5,793 bases of DNA from DASPWW01 sp035461345 (lineage in GTDB: Bacteria > Actinomycetota > Thermoleophilia > Solirubrobacterales > 70-9), in contig DATHVJ010000121.1 in assembly GCA_035461345.1 (NCBI GenBank), positions 1-5,793 on the forward strand. Direction: 5' to 3'. The notes under the pieces are model-generated. The model was given only the letters and a program-made list of their open reading frames with translations, did not search any database and had not been told where the DNA came from. The translations under genes were made by a program, and so were the position numbers. This document shows positions 1-5,793 of this stretch, piece after piece. How positions within the stretch are numbered: the stretch's first letter is position 1; each line of letters starts with the position of its first letter.

Positions 1-130
1 GCAGCTCGAGCACTACCGGCGCACCCTGGCGGCGCTGTGCGAGTCGCATCCGGAGCTCCCGTTCCTGCCCGAGCTGAAGGAGAATCTGCGCGCGATCGAC
101 GCCGATCGTCGGCACGCCACGCGCCGGTAG
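1..130 (+). CDS. 3' end of an unrecognised gene (partial)
   Basis: Reading from base 2 gives an open frame of 42 residues ending in TAG at 128-130; the start lies before the window. The tail is charged and arginine-rich (it ends DRRHATRR) and contains the stretch ESHPELPFLPELKENLR. Nearly all codons end in G or C, as in the downstream genes, which favours this frame over the other open frames here. I do not recognise the family from so short a tail, and no function can be given. It points the same way as ppk1, with 33 bases between its stop and the ppk1 start, so the two could be co-transcribed. Confidence 0.6.
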   Translation, partial: QLEHYRRTLAALCESHPELPFLPELKENLRAIDADRRHATRR

Positions 131-133
131 CAT
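128..133 (+). promoter_or_regulatory. possible -10 box for the ppk1 operon (TAGCAT)
   Basis: TAGCAT fits the TAnnnT -10 pattern common in Actinobacteria and overlaps the stop codon of the upstream gene. A transcript starting about seven bases further on would carry the ppk1 ribosome binding site. No good -35 is seen 16-18 bases upstream, and a six-base pattern this loose arises by chance, so this is tentative. Confidence 0.3.
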
Positions 134-154
134 GGACCTCCCATTCCGCGGGCC

Positions 155-160
155 AGGAGG
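155..160 (+). promoter_or_regulatory. ribosome binding site of ppk1 (AGGAGG)
   Basis: A full AGGAGG lies three bases before the ATG at 164. The match is perfect, the spacing is on the short side. It is the strongest Shine-Dalgarno sequence seen before any gene here and fixes the ppk1 start. Confidence 0.7.
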
Positions 161-163
161 CTG

Positions 164-2329
164 ATGGCGAATCGAGGTGAGTCGGACCGAGGCACGCTCG
201 TCGGCGACGAGGCGCCTGTCGAGCAGCCGGCTCCGATCGCGGCGCCCCAGCGCCCCGACCTCGAGGACAGCTCGCTGTACTTCAACCGCGAGCTGTCGTG
301 GCTGGACTTCAACGACCGCGTGCTGCAGCTCGCCGAGGACACCTCGGTGCCCCTGCTGGAGCGGGTCAAGTTCTGCGCCATTTACGAGGACAACCTCGAC
401 GAGTTCTTCATGGTCCGGGTCGCGAACCTGCATGACCAGGTCGAGGCCGGCAGGGACGCGCGCGGCGCCGACGGGATGAGCGCCACCGAGCAGCTCGAGG
501 CGATCCACGACCGCGTCGTCGGGCTGCGCAGCCGGCTGACATCGTGCTTCGAGCGCGACCTGCAGCCCGCCATGGCCGAGCAGGGCATCCGGCTGATCTC
601 GGTCGCCTCCGCCAACTCCGAGGAGCTCGCGGAGCTCGCGGAACTGTTCGAGAACCGCATCTTCCCGACCTTGACTCCGCTCGTGATCGGGCTCGGGCGG
701 CCGTTCCCCTACATATCCAACCTCTCGCTCAGCCTCGGCGTGATCCTCAGGGACCCCGACCAGGACGTCGAGGTCATGGCGCGGGTGAAGGTCCCGAAGG
801 AGCTGCTGCGGCGCTTCGTCACGCTCGGGGACGGGCACACGTTCGTCGCGCTCGAGGACGTGATCGCGCACAACCTCGGGTCCCTGTTCCCGGGCATGGA
901 GATGGTCGACCACGCGCTGTTCCGGGTCACGCGGGACACGGACTACGACGTCTCCGACGAGGCGGACGACCTGCTGCAGGCCGTCGAGGACGAGCTGCGG
1001 CGGCGGCGCTTCGGCGAGGTCGTGAGGCTGGAGGTCGCGCGCGGCATGGATCCCCGGCTGCGCCACCAGCTCGTCGGCGCGCTGAAGATCGACGAGAACC
1101 AGGTGTACGAGGTGGAGGGGCTGCTGGGGAACGACGACCTTTGGGACATCGCCGCCGTCTCCGGATTCGACGGGCTTCGCTATCCGGCGTTCTCGGGCGT
1201 GACCAAGCCGCGGCTGCAGGGCGAGGACGGGCGGCCCGCCGACGTGATGGCGGCGATGCGGGAGAGCGACCTCCTCGTCCACCATCCCTACGACTCGTTC
1301 GAGACCTCGGTCGGCCGCTTCGTGCAGCAGGCGGTCGAGGACCCCGACGTCCTGGCGATCAAACAGACCGTGTACCGGACGAGCCCCGACTCGCCGGTCG
1401 TCCCCGCTCTGATCGAGGCGTCGGAGCGCGGCAAGCAGGCGGTCTGCATGGTGGAGCTGAAGGCGCGCTTCGACGAGCAGGCGAACATCCGCTGGGCGAA
1501 GAAGCTGGAGGAGGCCGGGGTCCACGTCGTGTACGGGATCCCGTCGCTGAAGACCCACTGCAAGGTCATCCTCGTCGTCCGCCGCGAGGGCGATCGGGTG
1601 CGCCACTACGTCCACATCGGGACCGGCAACTACAACCCGAAGACGGCGCGCCTGTACACCGATCTCGGCCTGTTCACGGTTGACCCGCAGATCGGCGCCG
1701 ACGTCGCCGAGATGTTCAACTACCTGACCGGGTACGGGCGCCCCCGGCGCTCCCGCAAGGCGCTCGTGGCGCCCTTCAACCTCCACGAGGCGATCCTGTC
1801 GGAGATCGAGCGCACGATCGAGGCCCACACCCCCGAGCGTCCGTCCCGGATCCGGATGAAGATGAACTCGCTTCTGGACGCCCCTTCGATCCGGGCGCTG
1901 TACCGGGCCGCGCAGGCTGGGGTGAAGGTGGAGCTGAACGTGCGCGGGATCTGCGCGCTGCGGCCGGGAGTGTCCGGGGTGTCGGAGAACATCGAGGTGG
2001 TGTCGATCGTCGGCCGCTTCCTCGAGCACTCACGGATCTACAGCTTCGAGCGCGACGGGACCGAGCGAGTGTTCACCGGCTCGGCCGATCTCATGCCCCG
2101 CAACCTGTACAACCGCGTCGAGCTCATGACGCCGGTCGACGATCCCCGCCTGCGCGACGAGCTCGAGGACGTCCTCGACCGCTGCATGGCCGACAACACC
2201 AACGCGTGGGTGCTCGACTCGGAGGGGCGCTGGTCCCGGCGCCTCGCCGGGCCGGGGGAAGAGGCGCGCTCGGTGCAGCGCGAGCTGATCGAGCGCCACC
2301 TGGCGCGCGCCGCGGAGTCGTCGCGATGA
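164..2329 (+). CDS. ppk1: polyphosphate kinase 1
   Basis: PPK1 reversibly transfers the terminal phosphate of ATP to a growing inorganic polyphosphate chain, making the cell's phosphate and energy store. The 721-residue length is normal for the family. An acidic, Pro/Ala-rich leader of about 37 residues precedes the N domain, which opens with LYFNRELSWLDFN (38-50). The catalytic core is complete. By alignment from memory to the E. coli enzyme, the autophosphorylated histidine is H484 in HIGTGNYNPKTARLYTD, the second essential histidine is H622 in RFLEHSR, and the magnesium/phosphate-binding arginines are R405 (TVYRTS) and R435 (VELKARFDE). The ATG is fixed by AGGAGG just upstream. The gene ends in an ATGA overlap with the DUF47 gene, so the two are probably translationally coupled. 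It heads an operon with the phosphate transporter. No ppx exopolyphosphatase gene is seen alongside. No frameshift or missing active-site residue is seen. Confidence 0.97.
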   Translation: MANRGESDRGTLVGDEAPVEQPAPIAAPQRPDLEDSSLYFNRELSWLDFNDRVLQLAEDTSVPLLERVKFCAIYEDNLDEFFMVRVANLHDQVEAGRDARGADGMSATEQLEAIHDRVVGLRSRLTSCFERDLQPAMAEQGIRLISVASANSEELAELAELFENRIFPTLTPLVIGLGRPFPYISNLSLSLGVILRDPDQDVEVMARVKVPKELLRRFVTLGDGHTFVALEDVIAHNLGSLFPGMEMVDHALFRVTRDTDYDVSDEADDLLQAVEDELRRRRFGEVVRLEVARGMDPRLRHQLVGALKIDENQVYEVEGLLGNDDLWDIAAVSGFDGLRYPAFSGVTKPRLQGEDGRPADVMAAMRESDLLVHHPYDSFETSVGRFVQQAVEDPDVLAIKQTVYRTSPDSPVVPALIEASERGKQAVCMVELKARFDEQANIRWAKKLEEAGVHVVYGIPSLKTHCKVILVVRREGDRVRHYVHIGTGNYNPKTARLYTDLGLFTVDPQIGADVAEMFNYLTGYGRPRRSRKALVAPFNLHEAILSEIERTIEAHTPERPSRIRMKMNSLLDAPSIRALYRAAQAGVKVELNVRGICALRPGVSGVSENIEVVSIVGRFLEHSRIYSFERDGTERVFTGSADLMPRNLYNRVELMTPVDDPRLRDELEDVLDRCMADNTNAWVLDSEGRWSRRLAGPGEEARSVQRELIERHLARAAESSR

Positions 2330-2949
2330 CCCCGATCTCCCTGGTCCCGCGGGACCGCGTCTTCTTCGACCTGTTCGTCGAGGCTGGCCAGAACACGCTG
2401 CGCGCCGCGCGGCTGCTGAAGCAGATGCTCGAGACCTGGCCCGACGACCCCGGCGGATTGGCCCGCGACATCCTCAAGGCGGAGAACGAGGGCGACCGGA
2501 TCACGCACGACATCGTCCAGCGGCTGAACACGATGTTCGTCACTCCGATCGACCGCGAGGACATCTACGCGCTGGCGACCAACCTCGACGACATCGTCGA
2601 CTACATCGAGGAGGCCGCCGACTTCCTCGGGTTGTACAAGATCGAGGCGCCGATGGAGCAGTCGCTGGACCTCGCGGATGTCCTGGTGCGGTCGTGCGAG
2701 CAACTCGACGCGGCGCTCGGCGACCTGCGCGGGTTCAAGGAGCTCGACCGTTACTGGATCGAGATCCACCGGCTGGAGAACGACGGCGACCGGATCTCGC
2801 GCGACGCGGTCGCGTCGCTGTTCGCGAACGGGATCGACCCGATGGTCGTGATCCGCTGGAAGGACATCTTCGCGGTCCTGGAGCGGGCGATCGACGCGAC
2901 TGAGACCTCGGCCCACATCCTCGAGGGCATCGTCATCAAGAACGCATAG
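2326..2949 (+). CDS. DUF47/PhoU-like protein, putative Pit accessory protein
   Basis: This 207-residue, all-helical acidic protein fits the DUF47 (PhoU-related, YkaA-like) family, whose genes commonly sit beside pit and are thought to regulate or assist the low-affinity phosphate transporter. Two similar halves are visible. E53-N-E-G-D57-R-I in the first matches E151-N-D-G-D155-R-I in the second, and each is followed by an aspartate-bearing helix (D79, D88, D89, D92; D180, D190). These resemble the metal-binding motifs of PhoU proteins. No signal peptide or membrane segment is present, so it is cytoplasmic. The frame stays open upstream to 2206, inside ppk1. I chose the ATG at 2326 because family similarity begins at LVPRDRVFFDLF, GGAG lies at 2314-2317 with good spacing, and the start overlaps the ppk1 stop (ATGA). 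Pit follows after 11 bases. The exact biochemical role is not established by the sequence. Confidence 0.92.
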   Translation: MTPISLVPRDRVFFDLFVEAGQNTLRAARLLKQMLETWPDDPGGLARDILKAENEGDRITHDIVQRLNTMFVTPIDREDIYALATNLDDIVDYIEEAADFLGLYKIEAPMEQSLDLADVLVRSCEQLDAALGDLRGFKELDRYWIEIHRLENDGDRISRDAVASLFANGIDPMVVIRWKDIFAVLERAIDATETSAHILEGIVIKNA

Positions 2950-2960
2950 CCTGGCCGTCG

Positions 2961-4058
2961 ATGGGTGACGACATCGTCCTCGTGATCGTCGTGGCGACCG
3001 CGCTCGCCTTCGACTTCACGAACGGGTTCCACGACACCGCGAACGTCGTCGCGACGTCGATCTCGACCAGGGCGATGTCGCCGCGGCTGGCGGTCACCTA
3101 CGCGGCGCTGCTCAACTTCGCCGGCGCGTTCATCTCGCTCGAGGTGGCGGCGACGGTCGCCGAGGACGTGGTCGCCCAGGGCGCGATCACGCCGACGGTC
3201 GTGTTCGCGGGCCTGATCGGCGCCATCTCCTGGAACCTGGTCACGTGGTACTTCGGGCTCCCGTCGAGCTCCTCGCACGCGCTGATCGGGGGTGTGATCG
3301 GGTCGACGATCGCCGCCGTCGGCACCGATGCGGTGCACGCCGACGGCGTTGTGGGGGACGTTCTCGTGCCGGCCCTGGTGGCACCGATCGTTGCCTTCGC
3401 GATCGGGGCGGTCGCGATCCTGCTCTGCTACAGGATCGTCGGGCGGCAGCGCCCGGGGGTGGTCGTGCGTGGCTTCCGGCTGGGGCAGGTAGCCTCGGGA
3501 GGGCTGCTGGCGTTGGCCCACGGGACGAACGACGCGCAGAAGACGATGGGCGTGATCACGCTCGCGCTGATCGCGAACGGCACGCTGGCCGAGGGCTCAG
3601 GGGTGCCGTTCTGGGTCGTGGTCTCGGCGGCCGCGGCGATCGCCTTCGGCACCTATACCGGCGGGTGGCGGATCATCCGCACGATGGGCATGCGGATCCA
3701 CAAGATGGACGCCGCCCAGGGCTTCTCGGCGCAGGGCGCCGGAGCGGCCGTGATCCTGTCCTCCTCCTACTTCGGATTCCCGCTCTCCACCACACAGGTG
3801 ATCTCCGGCGGGGTGATCGGGGCGGGCGCGGCGAAGCGCCTCTCGGCGGTGCGCTGGGGCATCGCCGGCAACATCGTGGTGGCGTGGCTGCTCACGCTTC
3901 CGGCAGCAGCGGCGATCGGCGCCGTGGCCTACGGCGTGACGAGGGTGTTCGGCACCGGAGCCGTCGGGCCGGTGATCGTCGCAGCCCTTGCGGTGGCGCT
4001 GATCGCGGTCGCGTTTGCCCGCCGGGCGCGGGCGGGCGCGCCGGTACCCGCAGGGTGA
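2961..4058 (+). CDS. pit: PiT-family inorganic phosphate transporter
   Basis: This 365-residue integral membrane protein is a low-affinity phosphate permease of the PiT family, which typically moves phosphate (often as a metal-phosphate complex) with a cation down its gradient. The family's inverted repeat is clear. The first half has FDFTNGFHDTANVVAT (17-32) and PSSSSHALIGG (from 101). The second half has the matching HGTNDAQKTMG (187-197) and PLSTTQVISGG (from 274). D25, N28, N190 and D191 belong to the conserved substrate-site motifs. Hydrophobic segments run along the whole protein, and the length fits the shorter bacterial members. The ATG at 2961 lies 11 bases after the DUF47 stop and has no good Shine-Dalgarno sequence, so translation may depend on coupling. 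The hydrophobic first helix begins right after this ATG, leaving little room for another start. Context points to phosphate import feeding PPK1. The transported cation cannot be read from the sequence. Confidence 0.95.
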   Translation: MGDDIVLVIVVATALAFDFTNGFHDTANVVATSISTRAMSPRLAVTYAALLNFAGAFISLEVAATVAEDVVAQGAITPTVVFAGLIGAISWNLVTWYFGLPSSSSHALIGGVIGSTIAAVGTDAVHADGVVGDVLVPALVAPIVAFAIGAVAILLCYRIVGRQRPGVVVRGFRLGQVASGGLLALAHGTNDAQKTMGVITLALIANGTLAEGSGVPFWVVVSAAAAIAFGTYTGGWRIIRTMGMRIHKMDAAQGFSAQGAGAAVILSSSYFGFPLSTTQVISGGVIGAGAAKRLSAVRWGIAGNIVVAWLLTLPAAAAIGAVAYGVTRVFGTGAVGPVIVAALAVALIAVAFARRARAGAPVPAG

Positions 4059-4060
4059 GC

Positions 4061-4306
4061 ATGGTTCCGCTCGGCTCGGTCGTCGACTGGGAAGCGTTGC
4101 TCGAGACGGTTGCTGCGTCGGTCGTCGCGGGGCTCGGCATCGTGATCGCGTTCTCGATCGCGATCTACGGCGCGGCCCGCTTCGCCGAGGGGCGTCGGGT
4201 GGGGGCAGGGGTGGAGACGGGTGCCGCGGCGGTCCTCACGGTCGTGGCGCTGCTTGCGTGCGTAGGGGCGGTTGTCGCGGGCATTCTGGTCATGACCACC
4301 CGCTAG
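4061..4306 (+). CDS. small two-helix membrane protein, function unknown
   Basis: An 81-residue protein starts two bases after the pit stop. It has two hydrophobic segments, about residues 16-39 and 54-78. The linker between them carries R40, R45 and R46, and the N-terminus carries D9, E11 and E15. By the positive-inside rule this suggests a hairpin with both ends outside and the loop in the cytoplasm. I do not recognise the family. An in-frame GTG at 4055 overlaps the pit stop (GTGA) and would add two residues; neither start has a clear Shine-Dalgarno sequence, though GGTGA lies very close to the ATG. The tight link to pit makes it the fourth operon member and suggests, without proof, a role with the transporter. 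Its codons and composition match pit, which supports a real gene. A non-functional open frame is less likely, given the clean two-helix pattern. Confidence 0.75.
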   Translation: MVPLGSVVDWEALLETVAASVVAGLGIVIAFSIAIYGAARFAEGRRVGAGVETGAAAVLTVVALLACVGAVVAGILVMTTR

Positions 4307-4319
4307 CGCGGCGTAAGAT
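4292..4319 (+). promoter_or_regulatory. predicted promoter for the 4326 gene, giving a leaderless mRNA
   Basis: TAAGAT at 4314-4319 is a good actinobacterial -10 box (TAnnnT). Sixteen bases upstream, ATGACC at 4292-4297 shares the central TGAC with the -35 consensus TTGACA. Only six bases separate the -10 box from the ATG at 4326, so transcription would begin at or next to the start codon and leave no room for a Shine-Dalgarno sequence. The promoter lies inside and just after the end of the preceding gene. This is inferred from spacing and pattern only. Confidence 0.55.
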
Positions 4320-4325
4320 CGTCGT

Positions 4326-4676
4326 ATGCAGACGGTCCGCAACGTCGCGATCATCGCCGTGCTGGCGCTCGGCGTGTACGCGATCCCGGGCGGCGGGACC
4401 GCGGCGGAGACCGCTCTGACTGCGCTGGTGATGGGGTTCCTCGCCGCGATCGGCTTCTTCGTCTACCGCCTGTACAGGGAGAACCAGCTCACCCTGATGA
4501 CCCTCACCGATGGCCGCCGGGCGGTGCTCTACGGCGCGTTCGGCGTCCTCGCGCTGATTGTTGCCGGGACCGACGAGCTCCTGTCCAGTGGCGCCGGCAC
4601 GATCGCGTGGATCGCGCTCGTGGGGCTGTCGGCGTTCGCCGTATTCCGCGTGTGGACGGAGGCGAGCACGTACTAG
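4326..4676 (+). CDS. hypothetical four-helix membrane protein
   Basis: The 116-residue protein has four hydrophobic segments at about 6-21, 29-47, 66-81 and 91-108. A basic, polar loop between helices 2 and 3 (R48, R51, R64, R65) is probably cytoplasmic, which would place both ends in the cytoplasm. The N-terminus (MQTVRN) has one arginine, and no signal-peptide cleavage site stands out. I do not recognise the family, and no catalytic or metal-binding motif is visible. The start is supported by a -10 box six bases upstream; no Shine-Dalgarno sequence is present. It lies 19 bases after the phosphate operon, so read-through could also express it, but the promoter suggests its own transcript. 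GC-rich codon usage agrees with a real gene. Confidence 0.8.
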   Translation: MQTVRNVAIIAVLALGVYAIPGGGTAAETALTALVMGFLAAIGFFVYRLYRENQLTLMTLTDGRRAVLYGAFGVLALIVAGTDELLSSGAGTIAWIALVGLSAFAVFRVWTEASTY

Positions 4677-4722
4677 GTCGGCGGCCCCGGCGCGGTCCCA
4701 GCGGATGATGGCGGCCAGCTCG

Positions 4723-5340
4723 ATGGAGGTGGAGACGGGACCGGACGGAAAGGCCCGTTGCTGGTGGTGCCTCGGCGCCCCCGAGTACATCGACTACCAC
4801 GACCGGGTCTGGGGCCGGCCGATGCGCGACGACCGCGAGCTGTTCGAGATGCTGGTCCTGGAGTCGTTCCAGTCGGGCCTGTCGTGGCTGACGATCCTGC
4901 GCAAGCGGGACAACTTCCGGGCTGCTTTCGCCGGGTTCGACCCGGAGCTCGTGTGCGAGTTCGACGACTCCGACGTGGAACGGCTCCTGGCGGACTCCGG
5001 CATCGTCCGCCATGCCGGGAAGATCCGTTCGACCATCAACAACGCACACCGGGCGTTGGAACTGGCCCAGGAGTTCGGTTCGTTGGCCGCCTACTTCTGG
5101 CCCCATGCCGAGTTCGGAGCACCGCCGACCACCATCCCGGCCACCACCCACGCCTCGACGGCGCTGTCGAAAGATCTGAAACGACGCGGGTGGAGCTTCG
5201 TGGGGCCCACCACCATCTACGCCTTCATGCAGGCGATGGGACTGGTGAACGATCATCTCGACGGCTGCCATGTGCGCCAGCGGGCGGAAGCGGCCCGTTC
5301 GGTCGTGTATCGACGGGTCGTTGGTTCGGGAGGCAACTGA
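4723..5340 (+). CDS. tag: DNA-3-methyladenine glycosylase I
   Basis: Tag removes 3-methyladenine from alkylated DNA, the first step of base-excision repair in the cytoplasm. From the ATG at 4723 the protein has 205 residues (E. coli Tag 187). The family zinc site is complete and correctly spaced: C13 (in RCWWC), H26 (YHDRVWG), H178 and C182 (NDHLDGC), matching C4, H17, H175 and C179 of E. coli. E47 and W55 in LESFQSGLSW match the base-pocket E38 and W46. SKDLKRRGWSFVGPTT and YAFMQAMG are further family blocks. The start is uncertain: in-frame ATGs at 4705 and 4708 and a GTG at 4729 are alternatives, none with a clear Shine-Dalgarno sequence, and the family fold begins only near C13. No promoter was seen in the 46 bases upstream, so it may be read from the preceding transcript. 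Alanine codons lean to GCC, unlike pit. Confidence 0.93.
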   Translation: MEVETGPDGKARCWWCLGAPEYIDYHDRVWGRPMRDDRELFEMLVLESFQSGLSWLTILRKRDNFRAAFAGFDPELVCEFDDSDVERLLADSGIVRHAGKIRSTINNAHRALELAQEFGSLAAYFWPHAEFGAPPTTIPATTHASTALSKDLKRRGWSFVGPTTIYAFMQAMGLVNDHLDGCHVRQRAEAARSVVYRRVVGSGGN

Positions 5341-5353
5341 ACCCCGCCGGCGG

Positions 5354-5359
5354 TATCGT
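5354..5359 (+). promoter_or_regulatory. possible -10 box for the ybdK-type gene, leaderless
   Basis: TATCGT fits TAnnnT and ends exactly six bases before the GTG at 5366, the same spacing as at the 4326 gene. There is no Shine-Dalgarno sequence before this GTG. No convincing -35 is seen, and the box is weaker than TAAGAT. A perfect ten-base palindrome, CCGCCGGCGG (5344-5353), abuts the box and could be an operator, though such GC palindromes are common in this composition. Confidence 0.42.
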
Positions 5360-5365
5360 GCCGTC

Positions 5366-5793
5366 GTGGCCGTCACACCACCGTCCTTCACCATCGGTGT
5401 CGAGGAGGAGTACCTCCTCGTGGACCGCGTCACCCGCAATCTGGTCATCGACCCGCACCCGGACTTGTGGGCCAAGGCAGAGAATCGTCTCGGATCGGCG
5501 GTGATGCCCGAGCTGCTGAAAGCCCAGATCGAGATCGCCACCCGACCCCATTCCGACACCACCGCCCTCGCCACCGATCTGCGATCACTCCGGGCGGCCG
5601 TGTCGAGTACCGCCGACGAATTCGGGGCAGCCATCATCGCCGCCTCGACCCACCCCTTCGCCCTGTGGTGGGAGCAGCAGCACACCGACCAGGACCGCTA
5701 CGTGATGCTTGCACAGGACCTCGCCATGGTCGGCCAGCGGATGGTGATCTGCGGAATGCACGTCCATGTGGCCATCGAGGACCCAGAGCTGCG
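5366..5793 (+). CDS. YbdK-type carboxylate-amine ligase (glutamate-cysteine ligase 2 family), 5' part
   Basis: The first 142 codons are present and the gene continues past the window end; family members are about 370 residues or longer. FTIGVEEEYLLVD (8-20) is the hallmark start of the GCS2/YbdK family, with the acidic cluster E13-E14-E15 that contributes to metal and ATP binding. LKAQIEIATRP, an ASTHPFALW block and CGMHVHVAIEDPEL (from 129) follow in family order. These are ATP-grasp-like enzymes of the glutamine synthetase/GCS fold that ligate an amine to a carboxylate; E. coli YbdK has weak glutamate-cysteine ligase activity, and the true substrate here cannot be told. The GTG at 5366 was chosen because it puts the IGVEEE motif at the usual place near residue 10 and has a -10-like box six bases upstream. 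It lies 25 bases after tag. Alanine codons are mostly GCC (14 GCC, 2 GCG, 3 GCA). Confidence 0.92.
   Translation, partial: MAVTPPSFTIGVEEEYLLVDRVTRNLVIDPHPDLWAKAENRLGSAVMPELLKAQIEIATRPHSDTTALATDLRSLRAAVSSTADEFGAAIIAASTHPFALWWEQQHTDQDRYVMLAQDLAMVGQRMVICGMHVHVAIEDPEL

Noticed and set aside
622..639. Tandem nine-base repeat GGAGCTCGC x2 in ppk1
   Set aside because: It encodes a helical ELAELAEL stretch within the PPK1 N domain region and is most simply explained by protein sequence plus codon bias.
544..1683. Second + strand open frame of 379 codons inside ppk1
   Set aside because: The product is almost only Arg, Gly, Ala and Pro, a frame-shifted reading of ppk1 with no start signal.
2206..2325. 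N-terminal extension of the DUF47 protein by 40 residues
   Set aside because: The extra residues are a shifted reading of ppk1 codons, and the ATG at 2326 has a GGAG at good distance and the usual family N-terminus.
2038..2916. Long open frame on the minus strand, 292 codons
   Set aside because: It lies opposite ppk1 and the DUF47 gene, both certain. Its product is low-complexity and Arg/Asp-rich, as expected of the antisense of GC-rich codons.
4677..4722. Possible terminator after the 4326 gene
   Set aside because: The stretch is GC-rich but I could not find a stable stem with a T run, so no terminator is called.
4504..5685. Minus-strand open frame of 393 codons covering tag and the ligase
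   Set aside because: Both + strand genes have full family motifs. The minus frame gives no recognisable domain and is explained by scarcity of stop codons at high GC.
1..5793. tRNA, rRNA, CRISPR, insertion sequences or a PHO box
   Set aside because: No cloverleaf, spaced repeats, transposase reading frame, terminal inverted repeats or clear tandem Pho-type direct repeats were seen; the intergenic gaps are too short to hold most of these.

Overview
The window is very GC-rich, with mostly G or C at third codon positions and frequent GATC/CGATCG strings. All genes lie on the + strand and are packed with almost no gaps. Together with the TAnnnT-type -10 boxes placed directly before start codons and the closeness of the proteins to actinobacterial families, this suggests a high-GC actinobacterium, possibly of the Thermoleophilia/Solirubrobacterales type. 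The class-level placement is inference from style, not from a marker gene.

Layout: (1) The 3' end of an unrecognised gene (to 130). (2) A phosphate/polyphosphate operon at 164-4306: polyphosphate kinase ppk1 (164-2329), a DUF47/PhoU-like protein overlapping it by four bases (2326-2949), a PiT-family inorganic phosphate transporter (2961-4058), and a small two-helix membrane protein (4061-4306, with a possible GTG start at 4055 that would overlap pit by four bases). (3) A four-helix hypothetical membrane protein (4326-4676) with a well-formed -10 box six bases before its ATG, so probably a new transcript with a leaderless mRNA. (4) A DNA-3-methyladenine glycosylase I gene, tag (about 4723-5340). 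(5) The 5' part of a YbdK-type carboxylate-amine ligase (glutamate-cysteine ligase 2 family) that runs off the window end (5366-5793), also with a TAnnnT box six bases before its GTG.

Functionally, the first operon joins phosphate import (Pit plus its DUF47 partner) to storage of that phosphate as polyphosphate (PPK1). The 81-residue membrane protein at the operon end has no recognised function and is the best candidate for an undescribed accessory part. The last two genes do not belong to the phosphate theme, and their alanine codon choice differs sharply from that of pit (GCC preferred instead of GCG), hinting at a different history. I see no RNA genes, mobile elements, CRISPR arrays or convincing terminators, no gene-free stretch longer than about 50 bases, and no clear sign of a wholly novel system.
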